A stretch of 64,000 nt of DNA from UBA6170 sp942491385 (GCA_942491385.1 CALOAF010000005.1:310001-374000), one strand, 5' to 3'; shown: positions 18,338 to 27,080, numbered from the stretch's first letter. The notes: generated by a model not told the origin, from the letters alone. Numbers and translations are program-made.

Positions 18338-18383
18338 AAAAAGGGGATGATTTTTATCGAAATTAATCCGACAAAAATCATCC
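18338..18383 (-). terminator. Rho-independent terminator directly after AOR
   Basis: On the minus strand an 11-bp stem (GGATGATTTTT / AAAAATCATCC) with a 17-nt loop, followed by a run of T after CC. It begins 26 nt beyond the AOR stop codon. Confidence 0.7.
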
Positions 18384-18408
18384 TTTCTGTAAAGATTAGA
18401 TTATACTT

Positions 18409-20172
18409 TTATAGATCTTGATAGACTGAATCAAGAGTTTCATCGGAAATATCAAAGATCTGGTTGTGTGGTGGCAATGGTTCCAGTTTCATGAATTCTG
18501 GGATACGGTCAGCTTCTTTGGTGAGACCAGCAGCTTCATTGAACTTACGCTCCACTTTGAGGGTTTGCGCGCCATAAGCTACTACATCATCTGCATTCCA
18601 ATTGGTACCCAGAACACCATTACATTCCTGTATGACACCTTCAAATCCACTGGCAATATCCAGGATTGGGAATGCGATAAAGAGACAGTGACCGCAGGAA
18701 TCGATGAATGCTGTGGTTGCCTGGAAGGCACGGCTCAGGGCTGCTTTCCCTTCGGGGCTCAAGGGATCCAGCTTGCCACTAACTCCTAAAATCTCGGGGC
18801 AAATCGTATATCCGGCAGTGTGGTCCGCACCCATGGTTGTGGTTGCGTAGGTGATACCAATACCCTTGACTGCACGGGGTTCATAAGCCGGCATACCCTG
18901 GCCTTTCACGGCAGGTACTCGTTTTACACCATAAATTTTTCCCGTGACTTCAGTGCCACCACCCAAAGTACGTCCAACAGCGGTTCCTTTGCCCATTTCA
19001 TGGATCATTTGAATTGCGCCCTTACTATCACCAAATTCAAGCAAACCCCCTTCCATGGCTACACCCAAGGTTGCTCCGGTTTCAATGGTATCCAGACCGT
19101 AGGCATTGCAAAGTTGAACCATGGTAGCAATATCATCCAGGTTATCGACACTAAGATTCGCACCTAATGACCAAGTTGATTCGTATTCAATACAAGATGT
19201 GGCTTCAGATTGATCTTCGTTGTAATAAGTATTGGAACATTGAATAATACAACCGGGTGAACAGGCATGATTATAAATTTCTTTCCCCATGCGTTCTTTA
19301 TTGGTCTCAAATATAGCTTCACCAGATGTCTTGGCTGCTCCTTCAAATCGACCTGCTGAGAAATTGCGAGTTGGTAAACCACCTGCCTCATTTAGAATAT
19401 TGACTAACACAGCTGTCCCATAGCTGTTTAGACCGCCTTTCGGCTGTGAAATGGGATGACTGCGTATGGCATCAATTAATTTCTTACGCCCTTCATCAAA
19501 TAGTGGTTTATCGACCATGTCGATGCCTGGTGCACTTTTGCTATCCAGGATCAGGAATTTGAGTTGTTTGGAAGCCATCACAGCGCCCAGCCCACCACGA
19601 CCAGCGTATCGGCTGGGACGACGGGCCATATCATTGAATACAATACCAGAGTTACCATATCCTAATTCGCCAGCTGTTCCCATGCTGGCAATGGAAACTT
19701 TTGCCCCAAACTTCTCAAAGATTTTTGGATAAACATCATACACATCTTTGCCGACATGTTCGGTTGCATCAAAAAATTCTACAATTGGTTTTTCAGACGC
19801 TTCATCCCATTTAACTTTTGCTCCCCAAAAAGTATCTTTCTTATCTGGTTGGCCTTCCACGACCAAGGCGCGAATTTGCATTTTTGCCAGATCTGGTGCC
19901 CAGGCTGTCCCGGCATTCGCTTCCTTGATACCACCAGTTAATGGTGATTTTCCTCCAACTGAAACACGGGCAGAAGTAGGCGCAGATGTACCGGTAACAA
20001 TGCCTGCTGAGAAGACAAGTTTGTTGTTAATACCTAGCGCGTGGCATAATGGGGGAACTTCATCGAAAACCATCTGTGATGTTAATGCTCGACCATATAG
20101 CAATTTATATTTTTCTGGTAATTCTTCCAGCTTATAACTTTGATCAGACATATTTATTCTTAGAATCCACAT
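18409..20172 (-). CDS. aor: Tungsten-dependent aldehyde:ferredoxin oxidoreductase
   Basis: Protein of 587 aa, typical for the AOR family. It oxidises aldehydes to carboxylates with ferredoxin, using a bis-pyranopterin tungsten site and one [4Fe-4S] cluster. Visible features: ARVSVGGKSPLTGG (N-terminal pterin-binding sandwich), ASMGTAGELGYGNSGIVFND, YAGRGGLGAVMASKQLK and GGLPTRNF. The cluster cysteines are C304, C308 and C312 with C493 or C496 distal (DSCGHC). The first spacing is C-x3-C-x3-C instead of the classical C-x2-C-x3-C. Start ATG 20172 has AAAGGAG 7 nt upstream. Its promoter lies about 275 nt upstream, leaving a long folded leader. Expression opposite the 2-oxoacid oxidoreductase operon suggests shared low-potential ferredoxin metabolism. 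Confidence 0.93.
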   Translation of the reverse strand: MWILRINMSDQSYKLEELPEKYKLLYGRALTSQMVFDEVPPLCHALGINNKLVFSAGIVTGTSAPTSARVSVGGKSPLTGGIKEANAGTAWAPDLAKMQIRALVVEGQPDKKDTFWGAKVKWDEASEKPIVEFFDATEHVGKDVYDVYPKIFEKFGAKVSIASMGTAGELGYGNSGIVFNDMARRPSRYAGRGGLGAVMASKQLKFLILDSKSAPGIDMVDKPLFDEGRKKLIDAIRSHPISQPKGGLNSYGTAVLVNILNEAGGLPTRNFSAGRFEGAAKTSGEAIFETNKERMGKEIYNHACSPGCIIQCSNTYYNEDQSEATSCIEYESTWSLGANLSVDNLDDIATMVQLCNAYGLDTIETGATLGVAMEGGLLEFGDSKGAIQMIHEMGKGTAVGRTLGGGTEVTGKIYGVKRVPAVKGQGMPAYEPRAVKGIGITYATTTMGADHTAGYTICPEILGVSGKLDPLSPEGKAALSRAFQATTAFIDSCGHCLFIAFPILDIASGFEGVIQECNGVLGTNWNADDVVAYGAQTLKVERKFNEAAGLTKEADRIPEFMKLEPLPPHNQIFDISDETLDSVYQDL

Positions 20173-20284
20173 AATTAACTCCTTTCAAAATTCGATAATT
20201 TAATGAAAAATGAGACTGTAAGTTTATCGTTTATTAATATGTATATTTACCTCCTTACATTGATACATTGAATAAAGCATGCAA

Positions 20285-20397
20285 ATCGGAATTATCGCTT
20301 TAAGATAATCCCCTCCTTTGCACACTGGCAGGTCAAAGAAATTACTCTCCTTGCCTTATCGTTCGTTTATCCGAGTCGGAATCAACGAATCGGAGGT
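20285..20397 (-). ncRNA. Structured 5' leader of the AOR gene, candidate riboswitch
   Basis: Read on the minus strand, the leader holds a closing CCTCC...GGAGG helix. Inside are nested TTCGTT/AACGAA and TCCG/CGGA hairpins, a CTTTG/CAAAG hairpin whose loop TGCC can pair with upstream GGCA (possible pseudoknot), and then a 9-bp hairpin GGGATTATC/GATAATTCC. It lies between a good promoter (20453-20480) and the AOR start. Moco/Tuco riboswitches occupy such positions before molybdo- and tungsto-enzyme genes, but I cannot confirm a match to that family. Helices were paired by eye only. Confidence 0.45.
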
Positions 20398-20452
20398 ATA
20401 TTTTGGGTGTTATTGGATTGAGGCAGCTGTGTAAGTATATCTACCCATCTTC

Positions 20453-20480
20453 ATTATAGTAAATAACAATTTTAAGTCAA
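20453..20480 (-). promoter_or_regulatory. Sigma-70-type promoter for AOR
   Basis: Minus strand TTGACT, 16-nt spacer, TATAAT. Transcription would start near 20446, giving a leader of about 270 nt before the AOR ATG. Confidence 0.7.
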
Positions 20481-20679
20481 TTCCATGAATTAGATCAAAG
20501 TCTTAGATAAAATTCTGTAGATAAAAATCAAAAACGTGTATTATTTAAGCAAGGAAAATTGATGATACCCATAATGACAATAGACACTTACCAAAGTTTT
20601 CCTTTGAACCGATAATAAAATTACTATATTGTTTACTGGTTTTATCCGAGATATCGGAAATTTCATGCAAGGAGGAAAC

Positions 20680-20913
20680 ATGCCCCCTAAGGGACGAATT
20701 GAAGTAAGAGATCTTTATTGCAAAGGTTGCGAGATTTGTGTATCTGCCTGCCCACCAGGTGTTCTGGCATTGGCTCCTGATCGAATGAACGCGAAAGGCT
20801 ACCATCCGGTGGAGTTGATTGAACAGGGATGTACAGGTTGTGGAATTTGTACGATTGTTTGTCCAGAAGCTGCAATTATTGTTTATCGTGAAGTTAAAAG
20901 CCGCTCTCAATAG
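20680..20913 (+). CDS. 2-oxoacid:ferredoxin oxidoreductase, ferredoxin-like delta subunit
   Basis: Protein of 77 aa. It has two [4Fe-4S] motifs of the CxxCxxCxxxCP type: CKGCEICVSACPPG and CTGCGICTIVCPEA. This matches the small delta subunit (KorD/VorD) that passes electrons from the TPP centre to free ferredoxin. ATG 20680 has a strong AAGGAGG 6 nt upstream; longer in-frame reading lacks one. It is the first of four tightly spaced genes encoding delta, alpha, beta and gamma subunits. Confidence 0.92.
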   Translation: MPPKGRIEVRDLYCKGCEICVSACPPGVLALAPDRMNAKGYHPVELIEQGCTGCGICTIVCPEAAIIVYREVKSRSQ

Positions 20914-20927
20914 GAAGAGGAGAAAAA

Positions 20928-22040
20928 ATGGCAAAAGAATTAATGAAAGGCAATGTTGCTATTGCCGAAGCAGCAGTGCGTGCCGGGTTAAATGCTTATT
21001 TTGGTTATCCCATCACCCCACAAACTGAATTACTGGAATACCTTTCTGCCCGAATGCCTGAATTAGGGCGAGTATTCTTGCAAGCTGAGAGCGAATTAGG
21101 GGCTGTCAACATGGTATACGGAGCTGCCTGTACCGGAGCACGGGTGATGAGTTCCTCTTCAAGCCCGGGTGTCAGCCTGATGATGGAAGGTGTTTCCTAC
21201 ATCGCCGGCACCGAATTACCAGTCGTCCTGGTGGATGTGATGCGGGGTGGTCCTGGTCTGGGAAATATTGCCCCAGCACAGGCTGACTACAATCAGATCG
21301 TTCACGGTGGTGGCCATGGTGATTACCACCCCATCGTGCTTGCTCCTGCCAACATTCAGGAAGCCATTGATCTAACTTATAGTGCTTTTGACCTGGCTGA
21401 AAAATACCGCAACATAGTTGTAATTCTGGCAGATGGGTCCCTGGGACAGATGATGGAACCAGCCGAATTACCAGAAATGAAACCTGCCATCATGCGCACT
21501 CCTGACTGGGCGACGTATGGTTCAGAAGGACGCGAACGGCGCTTTTTATCCTCCATATATCTTGATCCACCCCAACAGGAAAAGACGAATTTTCGCATAG
21601 AGCATCGCTGGCAGGAAATCAAAGCCAACGAAGTGCAGTATAAAGAATATTTTCTGGATGATGCTGAATATGCCGTGGTTGGTTTTGGCACATCCGGTCG
21701 CATTGCCTTATCCGCTGTGAGAGCTGCCCGTGCCCAGGGCATTAAAGTGGGATTATTCCGTCCCGTCAGCCTGGCACCTTACCCGGAAAAAGAACTATTC
21801 GAGCTCAGTAAACGCCTCAAAGGACTGCTTGTGGTTGAGATGAATGCTGGTCAGATGCTGGATGATGTCATGAATATCACCCGCTATCAAGTTCCGGTTG
21901 AATTCTATGGACGCATGGGTGGTATTTTACCTATGCCGGAAGAGATAGAAGCTGAAATTGAGCGGATGGTCAAGGAACCAGCAACAAGCGAGGGTCACCC
22001 CCGCGATCGCTGGTTAGCACGTTTTGGAAAGATGAATTAG
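20928..22040 (+). CDS. korA: 2-oxoacid:ferredoxin oxidoreductase alpha subunit (KorA/VorB type)
   Basis: Protein of 370 aa. N-terminal pyrimidine-binding domain: GNVAIAEAAVRAGLNAYFG, YPITPQTELLEYL, ESELGAVNMVYGAA, SSSPGVSLMMEGVSYIAG. This is followed by the transketolase C-terminal-like domain II (YAVVGFGTSGRIALSAV). It pairs with the beta subunit for TPP-dependent, CoA-dependent oxidation of a 2-oxoacid (2-oxoglutarate or branched-chain). Subunit layout alone does not decide the substrate. RBS GGAAGAGGAG precedes the start. Confidence 0.9.
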   Translation: MAKELMKGNVAIAEAAVRAGLNAYFGYPITPQTELLEYLSARMPELGRVFLQAESELGAVNMVYGAACTGARVMSSSSSPGVSLMMEGVSYIAGTELPVVLVDVMRGGPGLGNIAPAQADYNQIVHGGGHGDYHPIVLAPANIQEAIDLTYSAFDLAEKYRNIVVILADGSLGQMMEPAELPEMKPAIMRTPDWATYGSEGRERRFLSSIYLDPPQQEKTNFRIEHRWQEIKANEVQYKEYFLDDAEYAVVGFGTSGRIALSAVRAARAQGIKVGLFRPVSLAPYPEKELFELSKRLKGLLVVEMNAGQMLDDVMNITRYQVPVEFYGRMGGILPMPEEIEAEIERMVKEPATSEGHPRDRWLARFGKMN

Positions 22041-22050
22041 GAGGTCTGGA

Positions 22051-22830
22051 ATGGAAGATGTTTCAATACAAGAAAAATTGGTTTATGATCGGCCGGATTC
22101 TCTGACAAGTGTCCAGACCCATTACTGCCCGGGTTGTACCCATGGGGTTGCCCATCGTCTGGTAGCTGAGGTGATCGATGAAATGGGTATCAAAGAGAAT
22201 ACTATTGGCGTTGCCTCTGTCGGTTGTTCGGTGTTTGCCTATAACTATTTTGATTTCGATTTTGTCCAGGCACCGCACGGTCGTGCGCCTGCCATGGCAA
22301 CCGGGGTTAAACGAGTACTCCCGCAGCGCTTTGTGATGACCTATCAGGGTGATGGGGATCTGGCATCAATCGGCATGGGTGAGATTGTGGCAGCCGCTGC
22401 CCGCGGGGAGAACATCACCGTGATCTTCTTGAACAATGCCAATTATGGTATGACTGGAGGGCAGATGGCACCGACCACATTGCCGGGGCAAAAGACATCC
22501 TCCTCCCCTGCTGGTCGTGATGTTGAAGTCACCGGGTTTCCGATCCGTACAGCAGAAATGCTAGCCACACTGGATGGTGCTGGTTATGTTGTGCGACGTA
22601 GTCTGCATGATCCCAAGAATGTGCGCATGGCCAAAAAAGCGATTCGTCTGGCCTTCGAAACACAAAAACTTGGTCTGGGTTTCTCACTGGTTGAATTACT
22701 CTCAACCTGCCCCACAAACTGGGGATTGACCCCTCTTCAGGCGTTGCAATGGGTGGAGGATGCCATGATTCCTTACTACCCGATTGGTGATTACAAAGTC
22801 AACCCAGCGTTAAAAGAGTTAAAGATATAG
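22051..22830 (+). CDS. korB: 2-oxoacid:ferredoxin oxidoreductase beta subunit (TPP-binding)
   Basis: Protein of 259 aa. Contains the N-terminal YCPGCTHG cysteine motif and the TPP/Mg2+ motif GDGDLASIG with FLNNANYGMTGGQM. It carries the catalytic thiamine diphosphate that decarboxylates the 2-oxoacid and hands electrons to the iron-sulfur centres. GGAGG lies upstream of the ATG and 10 nt separate it from korA. Confidence 0.91.
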   Translation: MEDVSIQEKLVYDRPDSLTSVQTHYCPGCTHGVAHRLVAEVIDEMGIKENTIGVASVGCSVFAYNYFDFDFVQAPHGRAPAMATGVKRVLPQRFVMTYQGDGDLASIGMGEIVAAAARGENITVIFLNNANYGMTGGQMAPTTLPGQKTSSSPAGRDVEVTGFPIRTAEMLATLDGAGYVVRRSLHDPKNVRMAKKAIRLAFETQKLGLGFSLVELLSTCPTNWGLTPLQALQWVEDAMIPYYPIGDYKVNPALKELKI

Positions 22831-22842
22831 GTGGAGGAACAA

Positions 22843-23394
22843 ATGCAAAAAGAGATTATTGTCGCAGGTTTTGGCGGTCAGGGTGTGTTATTTGCCGGAC
22901 AATTGCTAACCTACGCAGCCATGGATGAGGGTTTGCATGTCACCTGGATTCCATCCTATGGGCCGGAAATGCGAGGTGGCACCGCCAATTGCACCGTGAT
23001 CATCAGCGATGAAGAAATCGGTTCCCCCATGGTCAGCCGACCCAGCGCAGTGATTGCCATGAACCTGCCCTCACTGGACAAATATGAAGATAAAGTGAAG
23101 GACGGCGGGGTACTGGTGGTCAACCAATCCATGGTGGATCGTGACGTTCGTCGCACGGATATTCATGTTGCCATGGTGCCAGCCAATACGATCGCAGAAG
23201 AACTGGGTGACAAACGCATGACCAACATGGTTCTGCTGGGTACTTTATTGGCTAATCTGGATGTCTTACCGGTTGCAGCTGTCGAAAAAGCTTTAAAAGA
23301 ACATTTACCCGAGCGGCATCACAAATTATTACCACTCAACAAGGAAGCTATCCAGTGCGGTGCGGGGTATAAAGTCACACCGGTTTCGGTTTAA
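22843..23394 (+). CDS. korC: 2-oxoacid:ferredoxin oxidoreductase gamma subunit
   Basis: Protein of 183 aa: IIVAGFGGQGVLFAGQLL, SYGPEMRGGTANCTVIISD and GSPMVSRPSAVIAMN are the POR/KOR gamma-domain signatures. This domain contributes to CoA binding. The ATG at 22843 is chosen because GGTGGAGGAAC directly precedes it; a GTG at 22831 would give four extra residues without a site. It closes the operon and is followed by a strong terminator. Confidence 0.91.
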   Translation: MQKEIIVAGFGGQGVLFAGQLLTYAAMDEGLHVTWIPSYGPEMRGGTANCTVIISDEEIGSPMVSRPSAVIAMNLPSLDKYEDKVKDGGVLVVNQSMVDRDVRRTDIHVAMVPANTIAEELGDKRMTNMVLLGTLLANLDVLPVAAVEKALKEHLPERHHKLLPLNKEAIQCGAGYKVTPVSV

Positions 23395-23410
23395 TTTCTT
23401 ATCGAGCCAT

Positions 23411-23444
23411 AAGACCTTCAAAAAATCGAAGGTCTTTTATTTTA
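23411..23444. terminator. Bidirectional terminator between korC and ANT(6)-like gene
   Basis: Stem AAGACCTTC / GAAGGTCTT (9 bp) with an 8-nt loop and a T-rich tail on the + strand. It lies between convergent genes and the minus strand also ends with T after the stem region, so it can serve both. Confidence 0.8.
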
Positions 23445-24296
23445 ATCAAAAGACTGGACGTCTTTGGGCAAATTCCTTACTTTTTGCAGATACGCTGTCA
23501 CCCGTTCATCTTCCTGAAAATGGTAGGCGTAACCAAGATTTTCACCAACCTGAATGCTCAACTTGCGCATTAACTGCCCGGCATGCATCAACGCCTGCCA
23601 GGTTTCTTCCTCGTCGCAACCAGCGTAAGTAAATAATAATTCCTGCCAAAGATCTGGGGGTAATAATTTGCCAAAATTCTTTCCTGATTTCCCCACATTG
23701 ATTTGCCAATCATTCTGCATGGCCAGATACCAGTTGACCATCGTATTCAGGCATTCCCGAACGATCACAAAAACATCGTTGGAATACATCGGTTCTGTGC
23801 GCCACAGCCCTTTAGCTACATAGGTAGACACCCACCAGAACTCATTTACCACCAGGTCGTATTCAGCCTGCGAAGGTGGTTTGGTAATGTAACTGGATTC
23901 ATTTGGAGCAGGAACGGGTGGAATACTATGCTCTTTATCCAGAAGAACAACAGTCAGGCTATCTGACACAATTGAAGGTATGTGATCCATCGTGGAAAAC
24001 GACAAGTCGATCCTGACCCCATCCGCGAATTGCATCAAATACACAAACTGGCTTTCCGGAAAGTCATCATCGCGAATAAATTGCCTAATCACCAGATCAC
24101 CGAAGGTAGCTATCCAGCTCGTATCGCGGACATATTTCTCGAGATCATATACGAAGTAGACAATATCATAGTCACAAAAAATATCCTGATGGCAGTTTGG
24201 ATTCACACGAGATCCATTCATCACAACTGCACGAATGTTGGCATCATGTTGAGCAAAATTCAGGATCTGTTTCAATACGAATTCTTCACTGCGCAT
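23442..24296 (-). CDS. Aminoglycoside 6-adenylyltransferase-like nucleotidyltransferase
   Basis: Protein of 284 aa, the usual ANT(6)/AadK length. The nucleotidyltransferase core is AVVMNGSRVNPN with a D-Y-D metal site (IFCDYDIVYFV), then VRIDLSFSTMDHI. It further shows the family's NEFWWVSTYVAKGLWR and NTMVNWYLAM helices. Members adenylylate streptomycin; in environmental genomes substrates are usually untested. RBS GAGGTGAA precedes ATG 24296. Confidence 0.88.
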   Translation of the reverse strand: MRSEEFVLKQILNFAQHDANIRAVVMNGSRVNPNCHQDIFCDYDIVYFVYDLEKYVRDTSWIATFGDLVIRQFIRDDDFPESQFVYLMQFADGVRIDLSFSTMDHIPSIVSDSLTVVLLDKEHSIPPVPAPNESSYITKPPSQAEYDLVVNEFWWVSTYVAKGLWRTEPMYSNDVFVIVRECLNTMVNWYLAMQNDWQINVGKSGKNFGKLLPPDLWQELLFTYAGCDEEETWQALMHAGQLMRKLSIQVGENLGYAYHFQEDERVTAYLQKVRNLPKDVQSFD

Positions 24297-24324
24297 ATTT
24301 CACCTCATTTTTTTAGATGAAATG

Positions 24325-25155
24325 TTAGACATGACCTATCTTGCTGCGACGGGGAGAAAATGCAAATGCCAACATGAATATGAACGTGGCAGTTAACACA
24401 ATCGCTGAACCAGAGGCAATATTAATATAATAACTGATATACAACCCAACCAGGCTGGAGATGGCACCAATGATCGCCGAAACAATCATCATGCTGGATA
24501 ATCTGCGTGTCAAAAGATAGGCGGAAGCTGCCGGCGTCACCAGCATGGCTGCCGCTAATCCCACCCCTACCGTCTGAATGGACACCACAACGGTCAGACC
24601 TAACATGACCAACATTAAATAACGTAAAAATTGCACCGGTAGACGCATCATAGTTGCCAGAATGGGGTCGAAGGAAATCACCATGAACTGTTTGTAGTTG
24701 ACAGCAACGATGATCAGAATGACGACGGTCAAAACCGCCGTGAAGATCAGGTCGTTTACACTAACCCCAAGTACATTCCCAAACAAAATATGGCTTAAAT
24801 CCACAGCATAAGTGCGTATACTGCTGATTAATGCCACACCCAGCGCAAAAGCAGCTGAGAAAAGGATCCCAATTGCAGTATCTTCTTTGATTGTGCCTTC
24901 GTTTGAGAAAAATCCAATGCCGATGGCGACCGCGATGGAAGCCACAAATGCGCCTAAAATCAGATTCCCACCCAGCAAATAGGCGATCGCTACGCCCGGC
25001 AAGATGGCATGTGCCAGCGCATCGCCCAGGAACGCCATCCCCCGTAAAACGATATAGACACCCACTACTGAACACAATACGCCTACCAGCAAAGCTGCCA
25101 GGAAACCACGCTGCATAAAGGAGTAAGTAAAGGGAGATGTGATAAATTCAATCAT
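24325..25155 (-). CDS. Zinc/manganese ABC transporter permease (ZnuB/MntB family)
   Basis: Protein of 276 aa with about eight TM segments and the ABC-3 family segments. These include VGVYIVLRGMAFLGDALAHA with ILPGVA, ISSIRTYAVDLSHILFGN, and VGLAAAMLVTPAASAYLLT. It forms the membrane channel of a Zn2+/Mn2+ importer. It starts 2 nt after the ATPase stop codon and is third in the operon SBP-ATPase-permease. Confidence 0.92.
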   Translation of the reverse strand: MIEFITSPFTYSFMQRGFLAALLVGVLCSVVGVYIVLRGMAFLGDALAHAILPGVAIAYLLGGNLILGAFVASIAVAIGIGFFSNEGTIKEDTAIGILFSAAFALGVALISSIRTYAVDLSHILFGNVLGVSVNDLIFTAVLTVVILIIVAVNYKQFMVISFDPILATMMRLPVQFLRYLMLVMLGLTVVVSIQTVGVGLAAAMLVTPAASAYLLTRRLSSMMIVSAIIGAISSLVGLYISYYINIASGSAIVLTATFIFMLAFAFSPRRSKIGHV

Positions 25156-25157
25156 CG

Positions 25158-25943
25158 TTATCTGAGATCATCCGGTGGGCAACATTCATCCACCACCATC
25201 ACACCATGCATAGAAAGTACCTGCCCACCAAATCCAATTTGTAGATTTTCAGGAGTAAATACTTCGTCTGGTCTTCCATATGCAATTATTTTTCGATTGA
25301 TCAACAACACCTGTGAAAAACGAGTAGCTGCCATGTTTAGATCATGCGTGGAAACCATGGAGGTGACTCCTTTGTGATGAAGTTCTTCCAATAGGTTCAT
25401 GGTGGTCTCCTGTGTACTGGCATCCACACCCGTAAACGGTTCGTCCAATAAAAGAATATGGGGATTCTGCGCCAATGCCCGCGCCAGAAAAACGCGTTGT
25501 TGCTGACCCCCAGATAAATCTGCAATGGAATTTTTTGCCAGGTCTGCAATCCCCATTTGTTCAAGGCTGTGCAGCGCCATGTCAAAGTCTGCTTTGCCAG
25601 GTCTTTGCAGCCACTTTAATTTTCCAAAACGCCCCATCACTACTACATCCAGCACAGTGACCGGGAATTTCCAATCGATCGCTTCCCGTTGAGGTACATA
25701 AGCCACACAATCAATATGATAACCCAATGGTTTGCCGTGAATCTGTACAGTTCCTGATCGGATGGGTAAAAGACCCACCAGCACTTTGAATAACGTGGAT
25801 TTTCCTGCCCCATTTGGACCGACCACAGCCAATGACTGACCGGCTGGTACGGAGAAACTGATTTTTTTCAAAACCGATTCGCCGTTGTAACCAGCTTCGA
25901 TGTTTTCAACTTCCAGATGTGCTAATTCTGTAACCGTTTGCAT
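25158..25943 (-). CDS. Zinc/manganese ABC transporter ATP-binding protein
   Basis: Protein of 261 aa: Walker A GPNGAGKST, Q-loop YVPQREAIDWKFPVTV (typical of ZnuC/MntA-like ATPases), signature LSGGQQQR, Walker B ILLLDEPFTG, H-loop STHD. Energises the neighbouring permease. Located 15 nt downstream of the binding-protein gene. Confidence 0.93.
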   Translation of the reverse strand: MQTVTELAHLEVENIEAGYNGESVLKKISFSVPAGQSLAVVGPNGAGKSTLFKVLVGLLPIRSGTVQIHGKPLGYHIDCVAYVPQREAIDWKFPVTVLDVVVMGRFGKLKWLQRPGKADFDMALHSLEQMGIADLAKNSIADLSGGQQQRVFLARALAQNPHILLLDEPFTGVDASTQETTMNLLEELHHKGVTSMVSTHDLNMAATRFSQVLLINRKIIAYGRPDEVFTPENLQIGFGGQVLSMHGVMVVDECCPPDDLR

Positions 25944-25958
25944 AAAGAGCTTTTTCTG

Positions 25959-26900
25959 TTATTCACTCAGTGCTGTGACCATTTGGTCCACATTATACTT
26001 CATCAAATCTATGTACGATGACGCCTTCCCATCCGCTGCACTGATCGAATGAGTATATAGATCATACACAACTTGGATACCCGTTTCAGTTGAAAGCTGG
26101 TCTGCTAATTGTGTATTGGTTCCTGTCTCCATAAAGATTGCGATCGCCCCGGAAGCGCGCATATTATCCACCAGCTCCGCCATTTGTTGGGCAGAAGGTG
26201 TCGACCCACTGCTGACGCTATGGATAATCGTACCAACTACCTTGAAACCATAGCGGTCTGCAAAATAGCCAAAACTTTCATGATTGGTCACAATTAATCG
26301 TCGCTCAGCAGGGATTGCTGCAATTTCCTCCTGGATATATTCATCCAGGTCTTTTAGCTGCTGGATGTACACTTCCGCATTGGCTGCATAGACAGCAGCC
26401 CCTTCAGGATCGATCAATGTCAATCCAGCGCGGATATTTTCCACGTACGTGATGACCAGCGTCGGATCGAGCCAGAAATGTGGGTCAATTTCATGCTCAT
26501 GTCCATCTTCTTCTGAATGACCTTCTTCGATGGTTCTGCTTTTCAAACCAGCCGATGCCTCCAAAACCATTTGGTCTGCTGGCAAATTCTCTACGATATC
26601 TTCCAGCCAGGCTTCAAAACCAGCCCCATTAACGAATAACAGATCGCTATCACTGATTTTAGCTACATCCTGCGGCGTTGGCTCAAAAGAATGTGGATCT
26701 AACCCCTCGGGCATCAGCGTTTCTACGATCAATCGATCACCAGCCACGTTCTGAGCAATATCCGCCAGGAATGATTCGACCGCAATCACTTTGATATCGG
26801 ATGGAAAATCCTGATCAGAAACCAGATTTACCTGACAGGCAGATAACAGCAATAAAAGTACTGTCGCTAACCATGAATTAATTTTGTTTTTCGTACCCAT
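25959..26900 (-). CDS. Zinc/manganese ABC transporter substrate-binding lipoprotein (ZnuA-like)
   Basis: Protein of 313 aa with a lipobox (LLLLSAC). Cluster-A1 binding-protein signatures: VAGDRLIVETLMPEGLDPHSFEPTP, a His/acid-rich loop EEGHSEEDGHEHEIDPHFW (typical of Zn-binding members), VTNHESFGYFADRYG, VSSGSTPSAQ and FMETGTN. I start it at ATG 26900, which has GAGG upstream, not at the TTG at 26918. The operon is preceded by an excellent promoter overlapped by a Fur/Zur-type palindrome. Confidence 0.92.
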   Translation of the reverse strand: MGTKNKINSWLATVLLLLLSACQVNLVSDQDFPSDIKVIAVESFLADIAQNVAGDRLIVETLMPEGLDPHSFEPTPQDVAKISDSDLLFVNGAGFEAWLEDIVENLPADQMVLEASAGLKSRTIEEGHSEEDGHEHEIDPHFWLDPTLVITYVENIRAGLTLIDPEGAAVYAANAEVYIQQLKDLDEYIQEEIAAIPAERRLIVTNHESFGYFADRYGFKVVGTIIHSVSSGSTPSAQQMAELVDNMRASGAIAIFMETGTNTQLADQLSTETGIQVVYDLYTHSISAADGKASSYIDLMKYNVDQMVTALSE

Positions 26901-26949
26901 ATATCCAGCCTCAATCAAATTTCAACAAAACCTGGTTGAAATAGTCCTT

Positions 26950-27000
26950 ATTGAAAATCGTTTTCATTTTCAATTATAACGGGTAAGGGTGTACTGTCAA
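26950..27000 (-). promoter_or_regulatory. Promoter with Fur/Zur-type operator for the Zn/Mn importer
   Basis: Minus strand: TTGACA (26995-27000), 16-nt spacer, TATAAT (26973-26978). Directly downstream is an inverted repeat ATTGAAAAT...ATTTTCAAT (26950-26974). It contains a 7-1-7 core, TGAAAATCGTTTTCA on the + strand (26952-26966). Placement over the start site fits repression by a Fur-family metal regulator, most likely Zur given the ZnuA-like gene. Confidence 0.7.
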
Positions 27001-27080
27001 CCTCCCAAAAAACTCCGTACAATCTTGTCGTGGTTCAATTCGATAAAAAAATGACCAGACTTGTCCAACGGATCTAATTT

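Noticed and set aside
23442..24296. Acquired antibiotic-resistance gene
   Set aside because: ANT(6)-like fold is clear, but no mobile element, integron or foreign base composition surrounds it; more likely a chromosomal family member of unknown substrate.
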